DNA of 5,505 bases from Chitinophagaceae bacterium (GTDB lineage Bacteria; Bacteroidota; Bacteroidia; Chitinophagales; Chitinophagaceae), in NCBI GenBank assembly GCA_014379785.1, contig JACMLD010000074.1, forward strand, positions 1 through 5,505, given 5' to 3'. This document shows positions 1 to 5,505 of the stretch, one piece after another (the stretch's first letter is position 1; each line of letters opens with the position of its first letter). Made by a program: the position numbers and the translations under genes. The notes under the pieces were generated by a model. That model worked only from the letters and a program-made list of their open reading frames with translations. It did not search any database and was not told the origin of the DNA.

Positions 1-1326
1 GATTTTCTTTTCGAGGTCGATTACTTCCTGGGGAACATTGATGTTTTTCAGATGCACGCGGGCACCTACTTCGTCGAGCACGTCGATCGCCTTATCCGGC
101 AGCAGTCTGTCGGTCATATAACGGTCGCTCAGCTTTACGCAGGCTTCGATGGCATCGGGTGAATACGATACATTATGGTAATCTTCGTATTTGCTCTGAA
201 TATTTGTAAGAATCTGAATGGTCTCATCAACACTTGGCGGATCTATCATCACTTTTTGAAAGCGGCGGTCAAGGGCACCGTCTTTTTCAATGTACATGCG
301 GTATTCATCGAGGGTAGATGCACCAATGCACTGCAGTTCGCCTCTTGCGAGCGCCGGTTTAAAAATGTTGCTGGCGTCGAGTGAGCCACTTGCGCCGCCC
401 GCTCCAACAATGGTGTGAATTTCATCGATGAAAAGAATCACGTCGCGGTTTTTCTCCAGCTCGTTCATAATGGCTTTCATGCGCTCTTCAAACTGACCGC
501 GGTATTTTGTACCAGCGACCAGGGCAGCGAGATCGAGACTCACTACTCTTTTGTCGAACAACACACGGGAAACTTTTCGCTGAACGATGCGGAGGGCAAG
601 ACCTTCCACAATGGCTGTCTTACCAACACCCGGTTCACCAATGAGAATCGGATTGTTCTTTTTACGGCGACTGAGTATCTGTGATACCCTTTCTATTTCT
701 TCCTCTCTGCCTACAATGGGGTCAAGAGACCCGTTTTCAGCAAGACGGGTGATGTCACGACCGAAATTGTCGAGCACAGGTGTTTTGCTTTTTGCGTTGC
801 CTGCAGCTTTTGATTTCTGCTGTGAATATTTTTTTTCTTCATCAAAATCGTCATCGCCTTCTTCTGAATATTCGCTGCGGACATCGTTACTCTTAACGAC
901 TCCCAGTTCGTTTCTGAAAAGATCGTAATCCACGTCAAACTGATTTAAGATTTGAGTAGCAATGTTTTCTTTGTTTTTTAGAATGGAGAGCATCAGGTGT
1001 TCGGTTTCGACTGTAGGGCTTTTTAAAGCCTTTGCTTCGAGAACAGTAACCCTGATAACTTTTTCGGCCTGTTTGGTCAGAGGCAGACTGTTGATATTGG
1101 CGATATTTTTACCCGTTTTGTCTTTTACTGCGAGTTCAACTTCTTTCCTTAATTCATAAAGATCAACATTGAAACTTTTTAGTATACGAACCGCGGTATT
1201 ATCGCCTTCTCTGATCAGACCCAGCAATAGATGTTCCGTGCCGATGAAATCGTTGCCTAGCCTTAGCGCTTCCTCCCTGCTGTACGAAATGATTTCCTTA
1301 ACCTGTGCTGAGAAATTGTTATCCAT
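1..1326 (-). CDS. clpC: ATP-dependent Clp protease ATP-binding subunit ClpC, N-terminal half (runs off the left edge)
   Basis: Class I Clp/Hsp100 AAA+ unfoldase that feeds substrates into the ClpP peptidase in the cytoplasm. The frame is open from the ATG at 1326 to the window edge, giving residues 1-442 of a protein that is usually about 840 residues, with no frameshift. The double Clp N-domain occupies about residues 1-145, with the paired repeats marked by TEHLLL (around His32) and TEHLML (around His110). A charged, acidic linker follows at about 151-183. AAA domain 1 has Walker A GEPGVGKT at 230-237, pore loop KYRG with Tyr275, Walker B ending in Asp301-Glu302, and a candidate arginine finger at Arg354/Arg355. 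The last visible residues (431-442) enter the coiled-coil M domain. The N-domain pair and the M-domain onset favour ClpC over ClpA, and ClpB is less likely. The gene is divergent from the STAS-rnz pair. No Shine-Dalgarno sequence is visible. Family identity is certain; ClpC is the likely subfamily. Confidence 0.95.
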   Translation of the reverse strand, partial: MDNNFSAQVKEIISYSREEALRLGNDFIGTEHLLLGLIREGDNTAVRILKSFNVDLYELRKEVELAVKDKTGKNIANINSLPLTKQAEKVIRVTVLEAKALKSPTVETEHLMLSILKNKENIATQILNQFDVDYDLFRNELGVVKSNDVRSEYSEEGDDDFDEEKKYSQQKSKAAGNAKSKTPVLDNFGRDITRLAENGSLDPIVGREEEIERVSQILSRRKKNNPILIGEPGVGKTAIVEGLALRIVQRKVSRVLFDKRVVSLDLAALVAGTKYRGQFEERMKAIMNELEKNRDVILFIDEIHTIVGAGGASGSLDASNIFKPALARGELQCIGASTLDEYRMYIEKDGALDRRFQKVMIDPPSVDETIQILTNIQSKYEDYHNVSYSPDAIEACVKLSDRYMTDRLLPDKAIDVLDEVGARVHLKNINVPQEVIDLEKKI

Positions 1327-1361
1327 TTTCAAGGATTTATGGGTAATACAATAATAACAAA

Positions 1362-1369
1362 TATTTTTG
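1362..1369 (+). promoter_or_regulatory. Candidate Bacteroidota -7 promoter element (TAnnTTTG)
   Basis: The octamer TATTTTTG matches the TAnnTTTG consensus of the primary sigma factor in Bacteroidota. It points toward the STAS-rnz genes, about 110 nt upstream of the ATG at 1479, which would leave a leader of roughly 100 nt. No convincing TTTG -33 element is found about 19 nt upstream, and such octamers are frequent in AT-rich DNA, so this is only a candidate. Confidence 0.25.
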
Positions 1370-1378
1370 ACTCTTATC

Positions 1379-1466
1379 CAGCTTGTTAAACGAGAGACAG
1401 CTTATCAACAGGTACGAAGTGAATGTGTAAAAGTTCCTTAATCGAAACGGTTTAACAGCTTTTTAA
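1379..1466 (+). repeat. Three dispersed CAGCTTnTyAA motifs in the clpC/STAS divergent region
   Basis: Copies start at 1379 (CAGCTTGTTAA), 1398 (CAGCTTATCAA) and 1456 (CAGCTTTTTAA). They share nine invariant bases, plus a pyrimidine at the ninth position. Starts are 19 and 58 nt apart, so spacing is close to multiples of 19. The first copy also contains GTTAAAC, which is the exact reverse complement of GTTTAAC at 1450-1456. They could be operator half-sites for a regulator of clpC or of the STAS-rnz pair, or chance similarity. No known regulator is assigned. Confidence 0.3.
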
Positions 1467-1478
1467 TTGTCACCTACT

Positions 1479-1859
1479 ATGAATGTCAAAACGGATACCA
1501 AAGAGAAATTCCATGTCATAACCATACAGGAACGGTCGATTGCTGCTAATATGACAGCAGAGATTGAAAAACTTCTGCTTGGCTTCCTGGAAGGAGATGT
1601 CAGAAATGTGGTACTCAATTGTAAGGACATTCAAAACATAGACGACGCTGCTGGAGAAGCAGTAGTTAAAATTCAGCAAAGTTTTTATGATAAAAGCAGC
1701 TCTTTTGTCGTTTGTGAACTCCAGCCAGTGGTGGAAGAGCAACTCGATAAAAGCGGATTGCTTGAACTTCTGAATGCCACGCCTTCTGAAACGGAGGCCT
1801 GGGACATTATCCAGATGGAAGAAATTGAACGCGAGCTGATGGATGGTGAACAGTGGTAA
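1479..1859 (+). CDS. Small STAS-domain (anti-anti-sigma-like) protein upstream of rnz
   Basis: A 126-residue soluble protein with the STAS fold of SpoIIAA/RsbV-type antagonists across about residues 10-100. It shows alternating short strands and helices: a strand around VVLNC (44-48), the conserved turn at 53-59 and a strand around FVVCEL (76-81). In classical members the turn reads D-S-S/T-G and its first Ser is phosphorylated. Here it reads Asp56-Ala57-Ala58-Gly59, so control by serine phosphorylation is not possible at this site. A tail beyond the domain (EAWDIIQMEEIEREL, 106-120) is strongly acidic and probably helical. I recall similar tails on the small proteins that precede rnz in other Bacteroidota, but did not check this. 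The ATG at 1479 is chosen; a TTG at 1467 would add four residues with no support. No serine kinase or phosphatase gene is nearby. The gene lies 33 nt before rnz and is probably cotranscribed with it. Precise function is unknown. Confidence 0.8.
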   Translation: MNVKTDTKEKFHVITIQERSIAANMTAEIEKLLLGFLEGDVRNVVLNCKDIQNIDDAAGEAVVKIQQSFYDKSSSFVVCELQPVVEEQLDKSGLLELLNATPSETEAWDIIQMEEIERELMDGEQW

Positions 1860-1892
1860 TATCTTTTTACTTTTACATGATTAACACCCTTT

Positions 1893-2798
1893 ATGCTGGC
1901 TATCACCATCCTTGGAAACAACTCTGCCCTCCCCGCTTTTGACCGTCATCCAACGGCCCAGGTGGTGACTTTGGATGAACACCTTTTCCTGGTGGATTGC
2001 GGAGAAGGAACCCAGATGCAGATGGCGAAATACCGGATCAGGAGAAGTCGAATCAACCATATTTTTATATCCCACCTCCATGGTGATCATTATTTCGGAC
2101 TGATTGGACTGATCACGAGCATGGGGTTGCTCGGTCGTGAACACGATCTGCATCTTTTTGCACCTGCCCCTCTCCGGGAGATGATCGATTTGCAACTGAA
2201 AGTAGCCGATACAAAACTGCCTTTCACCCTCCATTTCCATCCCCTCAACGAAGAAGGAATTATTGCAAAGGAGGAAAAATTCCGGGTAAGCTGCTTTCGG
2301 GTCAATCACCGGATACCCTGCTGGGGATTTCGGTTCGACCAGATAAAAGCACCCCGGAGAATCAATCCGGAGCTGGCAGTAAAGCACGGAGTGCCCGCGG
2401 CTTTCTATGACAAACTGAAATGGGGCGAGGACTATACCACAAAGGAAGGTCTTTTGATTAAAAACGAACTGGTAACTATACCGTCTTCTAAACCATTGTC
2501 TTACGCTTACTCGGCAGATACCTGTTATACAGAAAGCATTGCCGATAAAGTTAAGAATGTGGACATACTCTATCACGAGACAACTTACCTGAAAGACATG
2601 GAGGACCGTGCGGCGAAACGGTTTCATTGTACCACCGTGCAGGCCGCAACAATAGCCTCAAAGGCTGCTGCCAAAAGACTGCTAATCGGACATTTCAGCA
2701 GTAAATACGAAATTCTCCATGAGTTTGAAAGAGAAGCCCGCGAAGTATTTCCCAATACCGACCTCGCTTTGGAAGGGGTGAGCTACAGGGTTTTCTGA
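1893..2798 (+). CDS. rnz: Ribonuclease Z (tRNA 3'-processing endonuclease)
   Basis: Zinc-dependent metallo-beta-lactamase-fold endonuclease that cuts pre-tRNAs after the discriminator base so that CCA can be added; cytoplasmic. The 301 residues match the usual short (bacterial) RNase Z length of about 300-320. All metal-binding motifs are present: GEGTQ at 37-41, HLHGDH with His61, His63, Asp65 and His66, then His139 (NHRIP), Asp209 (YSADT) and His267 (GHFSSKY). The HETTY segment, with His228 and Glu229, corresponds to the HEAT-type motif of the family. The region around KLKWGED, between His139 and Asp209, corresponds to the tRNA-binding flexible arm (exosite). The N-terminal loop reads PAFDRHPTAQ rather than the PxKxRN form of many RNase Z proteins. 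The ATG start is preceded by AT-rich sequence without a Shine-Dalgarno. The STAS gene is 33 nt upstream, and the 3' end overlaps the convergent dapA by 16 nt. Confidence 0.96.
   Translation: MLAITILGNNSALPAFDRHPTAQVVTLDEHLFLVDCGEGTQMQMAKYRIRRSRINHIFISHLHGDHYFGLIGLITSMGLLGREHDLHLFAPAPLREMIDLQLKVADTKLPFTLHFHPLNEEGIIAKEEKFRVSCFRVNHRIPCWGFRFDQIKAPRRINPELAVKHGVPAAFYDKLKWGEDYTTKEGLLIKNELVTIPSSKPLSYAYSADTCYTESIADKVKNVDILYHETTYLKDMEDRAAKRFHCTTVQAATIASKAAAKRLLIGHFSSKYEILHEFEREAREVFPNTDLALEGVSYRVF
2783..2798. other. 16-nt convergent coding overlap of rnz and dapA 3' ends
   Basis: The dapA stop codon (TAG on the minus strand, 2783-2785) lies inside the last codons of rnz, whose TGA is at 2796-2798, inside the dapA C-terminus. 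There is no intergenic space for a conventional terminator, so each transcript probably extends antisense into the other gene. Both reading frames end with plausible family C-termini (SYRVF and REYQKTL), so this is unlikely to be a sequencing error. Confidence 0.9.
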
Positions 2799-3664
2799 TA
2801 TTCGCGGATCTTTGCAAGCCCGTTGGGGCTCAGAGGCACCAGGGGTAGCCTGAGGAAATTTTCTATCATTCCTGACTCGGAAAGAAATGCCTTCACGCCT
2901 GCCGGATTGTTTTCATTAAAAAGAAGGGTATATCCATCAATCATCTTGTCGTTGAATGCCTTAGCTGATTTAAAATCCCCCCTCAGACTCATTCTTACCA
3001 TCTCAGAAAACAGCTTTGGAAAACAGTTGGCGGCAACACTGATGACACCATCCATACCGCAGGCGATCTGCGGAAGCGCGAGCGCATCATCACCACTGAC
3101 GACCAGAAAATCCGAGGGCTTGTCGCGCAGAATTCGCATGCACTGCGCCATGTCACCACTCGCCTCTTTTATACCTGAGATATTATCTACTTCTGTCGCC
3201 AGGCGAATCACGGTTTCCGCAGAAATGGATCGACCGGTCCGGCCAGGTACATTGTACAGAATGATGGGCTTGGGCGTTGCAGCGGCCAGCGCTTTATAAT
3301 GCTGGAAAAGTCCTTCCTGGGAAGGTTTGTTATAGTACGGGCTTGCACTCAGGATTGCAAAGGCTTTATCGAGCGGCAGTGTCTCAAGATCATTCAAAAG
3401 TTCAGCAGTGTTGTTACCACCTACACCCACAACCACTGGCACCCTACCATCTGATTTTGAATACGTAAACTGAATTACCTCCTTTTTTTCTTCCTTTGAA
3501 AGCGTTGGTGCCTCGCCGGTAGTTCCGAGCGTAATCAGGTATTCCACTCCGTCGCGCAAAACGAAATCAATCACTCTGCCCAGGGCGTCAAAATCAACTT
3601 TTAAGTCGGATGTAAATGGTGTTACAAGGGCTACACCTGTGCCTCTTAATTTATCACGTAACAT
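2783..3664 (-). CDS. dapA: 4-hydroxy-tetrahydrodipicolinate synthase
   Basis: Class I (Schiff-base) aldolase of the DapA/NAL family. It condenses pyruvate with L-aspartate 4-semialdehyde, the first step of the diaminopimelate/lysine branch, and is a cytoplasmic (beta/alpha)8-barrel. The 293 residues are full length. Catalytic residues are all visible: Thr48-Thr49 in GTTGE, Tyr111 in the PYYNKPSQEG segment, Tyr137 and Arg142 in YNVPGRT, and the Schiff-base Lys166 in GIKEASG. The GTTGE, YNVPGRT and TPF signatures favour true DapA over N-acetylneuraminate lyase. At the lysine-inhibition site, E. coli His53 and His56 align with Lys57 and Lys60, Ser48-Ala49 with Ala52-Pro53, while Asn80 and Glu84 are retained (Asn84, Glu88). 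Strong lysine feedback is therefore doubtful, by inference. The start at 3664 lies 12 nt after the accA stop, indicating cotranscription. No Shine-Dalgarno sequence is seen. Confidence 0.96.
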   Translation of the reverse strand: MLRDKLRGTGVALVTPFTSDLKVDFDALGRVIDFVLRDGVEYLITLGTTGEAPTLSKEEKKEVIQFTYSKSDGRVPVVVGVGGNNTAELLNDLETLPLDKAFAILSASPYYNKPSQEGLFQHYKALAAATPKPIILYNVPGRTGRSISAETVIRLATEVDNISGIKEASGDMAQCMRILRDKPSDFLVVSGDDALALPQIACGMDGVISVAANCFPKLFSEMVRMSLRGDFKSAKAFNDKMIDGYTLLFNENNPAGVKAFLSESGMIENFLRLPLVPLSPNGLAKIREYQKTL

Positions 3665-3676
3665 GATGAAAGATAA

Positions 3677-4672
3677 TTATGAATGATTTTCTGAACTGAT
3701 CGGAAGTTCTTCCCAAAAACCCATCTTGCCAAATTTTTCAATCCGTTTCTCTACCCTTTCTTCTGGGGCGATCTGTTTTATTTCTGCGAGTGTGTGAAGC
3801 AAAACTTTTTTGAGATTCTGAGCGGCTTCGAGATAATCCCAGTGTGCGCCACCGAGAGGTTCTGGTACTATTCCGTCGACCAGTCCGAATTTATACATGT
3901 GGTCGCTGGTAAGTCGAAGTTCTTCAGCGGCCTTTTCTTTCATTTCCCAGCTTCTCCAGAGAATCGAACTGCAGTTCTCAGGAGAGATAACAGTGTACCA
4001 GGCATTCTCCATCATGAGCACGCGGTCGCCTACGCCGATGCCAAGTGCACCACCGCTGGCTCCTTCTCCGATGATAACACAGATCACGGGTACTTTCAGG
4101 CGCATCATTTCAAAAATGTTGCGGGCAATGGCTTCCCCCTGCCCTCTTTCTTCTGCTTCCATACCGGGGTACGCGCCGGGTGTATCAATGAGGGTTATGA
4201 TGGGTTTGTTGAATTTTTCGGCGAGACGCATCAGTCGAAGCGCTTTTCTGTAACCTTCCGGATTGGCCATACCAAAGTTGCGGAGCTGTCTCATTTTGGT
4301 ATTGATGCCCTTTTGCTGACCCATGATCATTACGGTCTGGTCACCGAGTTTGGCAAATCCACCCACCATGGCCCGGTCGTCCTTCACATTTCTATCGCCA
4401 TGAAGTTCCACGAAATCTGTACACATCTTATCGATATACTTCAGCGTATAAGGCCGGTCGGGGTGACGGCTCAATTGTACCCGCTGCCAGCTGGTAAGGG
4501 TGAGTGTTATCTCCCTTCTTTTCTCCAGAATCTGCGCCTCATATTTGGCAACCAGCTCGCTTGAATCGATTTTCGATTTTTCGGTGGACTGCTGCAATTT
4601 TTCAATTACGTCAAATAATTCTTTGATTGGCCTCTCAAATTCCAGGAACTGTCTGTTTTTATTCTCGGGCAT
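3677..4672 (-). CDS. accA: Acetyl-CoA carboxylase carboxyltransferase subunit alpha
   Basis: Alpha subunit of the carboxyltransferase, which works with AccD to move the carboxyl group from biotin on AccB to acetyl-CoA and form malonyl-CoA for fatty acid synthesis; cytoplasmic. With the ATG at 4672 it is 331 residues, close to the usual 315-325. The N-terminal helical part (about 1-65) leads to SRHPDRPYTLKYI at 68-80. The crotonase-like core follows, with DTPGAYPG at 163-170, the EERGQGEAIARN helix, the oxyanion-type loop GEGASGGAL at 202-210, and the ISPENCSSILW and PEPLGGAH blocks. The frame stays open to an ATG at 4771, but that start would add 33 residues unlike the family and overlap the SDR gene by 53 nt, so it is rejected. 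The SDR stop is 46 nt upstream and dapA starts 12 nt downstream. The accD, accB and accC genes are not in the window. Confidence 0.97.
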   Translation of the reverse strand: MPENKNRQFLEFERPIKELFDVIEKLQQSTEKSKIDSSELVAKYEAQILEKRREITLTLTSWQRVQLSRHPDRPYTLKYIDKMCTDFVELHGDRNVKDDRAMVGGFAKLGDQTVMIMGQQKGINTKMRQLRNFGMANPEGYRKALRLMRLAEKFNKPIITLIDTPGAYPGMEAEERGQGEAIARNIFEMMRLKVPVICVIIGEGASGGALGIGVGDRVLMMENAWYTVISPENCSSILWRSWEMKEKAAEELRLTSDHMYKFGLVDGIVPEPLGGAHWDYLEAAQNLKKVLLHTLAEIKQIAPEERVEKRIEKFGKMGFWEELPISSENHS

Positions 4673-4718
4673 AAGCAGATTTGTGTCCGGTAAAATTAAG
4701 GAAAGTTGCTGCAGCTCG

Positions 4719-5505
4719 TTACCTTTCTTTCGGAGAATCTGCCCAGAGCGTTGTTTCCTCCCAGGCGTCAAAATCTTTTTTCAATTGTTCGATTTTATTG
4801 CGGGCTCCTTTCAGTGCGCCTGCGCCGAGCAGCAAGCGGAGCGGGGGATTATCTGCCTCAACGGCTTTGATGATGGCTTTTGCCGCGCGAACCGGATCAC
4901 CGGGCTGATTGCCGCTGTATCCTCTGATCGTATCCTTATTGGCTCCCGCAGTCTTTTTGTAATCATCAATGACCACTGCGCTGTTTTTGGCAGATCTGCC
5001 GGCCCAGTCTGTACGAAAACCGCTTGGAGCAATGACAGTTACTTTTATTCCGAGATGCGATGTCTCCCTCGCGAGTGATTCTGAATAACCATCCACTGCA
5101 AATTTTGTGGCGTTGTAAAAACCGACTGCAGGAAATCCAACCAGTCCTCCGATAGATGCGATATTGACAATATGGCCGGATTTGTTTGCGCGCATGATAG
5201 GAAGAACGGCTTTGGTCATGGCGGCCAGTCCAAAAAAGTTTATCTCAAACATTCTTCGCACTTCCTCGTCTTCGCTTTCTTCGATCGCTCCGAAATAGCC
5301 AATGCCCGCATTGTTTACAAGAACATCTATTCTTCCGAATTTTTCAATTGCCTTTTCCACAGACGATTTTACCTGGGTGGGTTCTATAACATCAAGCGGC
5401 AATCCAATGGATGTATCGGGAAAGGCGTCAGTGATATCTTTGACAGTGCTGACATCTCTTGCTGTGACGACTGCATTGTAACCTGCTGCCAGTACTTCCT
5501 TTGCC
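4719..5505 (-). CDS. SDR-family NAD(P)-dependent oxidoreductase, N-terminus cut by the right edge
   Basis: Classical short-chain dehydrogenase/reductase with a Rossmann fold, likely cytoplasmic and of unknown substrate. The frame is open to the window edge and 261 residues are visible. About 20 more, including the TGxxxGIG nucleotide-binding loop, should lie outside. Numbered from the edge (first complete codon ends at 5504), the fragment shows a TARD segment with Arg16, which suggests NADP(H) preference, and the LPLDV strand. It then shows NNAG at 64-67 (5304-5315), catalytic Ser117, Tyr130 in YNATK, and Lys134. The 13-residue Ser-Tyr spacing is normal. The C-terminal part, with FRTDWAGRSAK and NPPLRLLLG, resembles a broad group of about 280-residue SDRs annotated only as oxidoreductase. 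An internal TTG at 5402 is not the start, because homologous SDR sequence continues upstream of it. It is the first visible gene of the SDR-accA-dapA set; its promoter is outside the window. Confidence 0.92.
   Translation of the reverse strand, partial: AKEVLAAGYNAVVTARDVSTVKDITDAFPDTSIGLPLDVIEPTQVKSSVEKAIEKFGRIDVLVNNAGIGYFGAIEESEDEEVRRMFEINFFGLAAMTKAVLPIMRANKSGHIVNIASIGGLVGFPAVGFYNATKFAVDGYSESLARETSHLGIKVTVIAPSGFRTDWAGRSAKNSAVVIDDYKKTAGANKDTIRGYSGNQPGDPVRAAKAIIKAVEADNPPLRLLLGAGALKGARNKIEQLKKDFDAWEETTLWADSPKER

Larger units (their letters stand above)
1327..1478. promoter_or_regulatory. Divergent intergenic region between clpC and the STAS-rnz pair
   Basis: This 152-nt AT-rich stretch separates two start codons facing away from each other, so it should hold promoters for both directions. 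This follows from gene orientation; no transcription start can be read directly. It contains one match to the Bacteroidota -7 element and three CAGCTT-type motifs (listed separately). It also contains the 7-bp inverted pair GTTAAAC (1385-1391) and GTTTAAC (1450-1456). No ORF, tRNA or terminator-like hairpin was seen in it. Confidence 0.55.

Noticed and set aside
711..938. 75-codon minus-strand frame within clpC
   Set aside because: It is out of frame with clpC, which reads continuously through this stretch from its start to the Walker motifs. It does not indicate a frameshift.
1881..2627. 248-codon open frame on the minus strand
   Set aside because: It is antisense to rnz, which has the complete metal-binding motif set. 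The translation resembles no family I know.
2817..2830. Small hairpin AGCCC-GTTG-GGGCT as an rnz terminator
   Set aside because: The stem is only 5 bp, lies inside the dapA coding sequence, and has no T-tract on either side.
3794..4564. 256-codon open frame on the plus strand
   Set aside because: It lies entirely antisense to accA, whose frame carries all family motifs. The plus-strand translation shows no recognisable domain and is a shadow ORF.
4673..4718. Possible internal promoter for accA (TAATTTTA on the minus strand)
   Set aside because: It matches TAnnTTTG in all but the last base and has no -33 partner. The gap is short enough for simple cotranscription from the SDR gene.
4673..4771. 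N-terminal extension of accA to the ATG at 4771
   Set aside because: The extra 33 residues are unlike AccA N-termini, and the extension would overlap the SDR coding end by 53 nt. The ATG at 4672 gives the normal length.
4719..5402. SDR starting at TTG 5402 as a complete 227-residue protein
   Set aside because: The same frame continues upstream with typical SDR sequence (TARD and the LPLDV strand), and this start would remove the cofactor-binding region. The gene is cut by the window edge instead.

Overview
The window looks like ordinary chromosome from a member of the Bacteroidota, probably near the Chitinophagales/Sphingobacteriales. That placement is an inference from protein flavour and was not searched. 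It rests on a ClpC-type N-terminus, a small STAS protein directly upstream of an RNase Z of the GNNSALPAF type, moderate GC, and the absence of clear Shine-Dalgarno sequences ahead of all five visible start codons, which is common in this phylum. I see no mobile element, CRISPR array, RNA gene or prophage signature.

Layout. Positions 1-1326 (minus) hold the N-terminal half of clpC, which runs off the left edge. Positions 1327-1478 are a divergent intergenic region that should carry the clpC promoter and the promoter of the plus-strand pair. That pair is a small STAS-domain protein (1479-1859) followed after 33 nt by rnz, ribonuclease Z (1893-2798). From the right, a minus-strand gene set is transcribed towards rnz: a short-chain dehydrogenase/reductase cut by the right edge (4719-5505), accA (3677-4672) and dapA (2783-3664). 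The gaps are 46 nt and 12 nt, so this looks like one operon. The stops of rnz and dapA cross, giving a 16-nt tail-to-tail coding overlap.

Function. ClpC is the unfoldase of the ClpCP protease. RNase Z matures tRNA 3' ends. AccA is the carboxyltransferase alpha subunit of acetyl-CoA carboxylase, the committed step of fatty acid synthesis. DapA commits aspartate semialdehyde to lysine and meso-diaminopimelate. The accA-dapA pairing places supply for membrane and for peptidoglycan under probable common transcription. The SDR has no assignable substrate.

No wholly new system is evident. The points most worth a second look are the STAS protein, which lacks the phosphorylatable serine, has an acidic tail and is tightly paired with rnz; a DapA in which the histidines of the E. 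coli lysine site are lysines; a threefold CAGCTT-type motif in the divergent intergenic region; and the rnz/dapA coding overlap.
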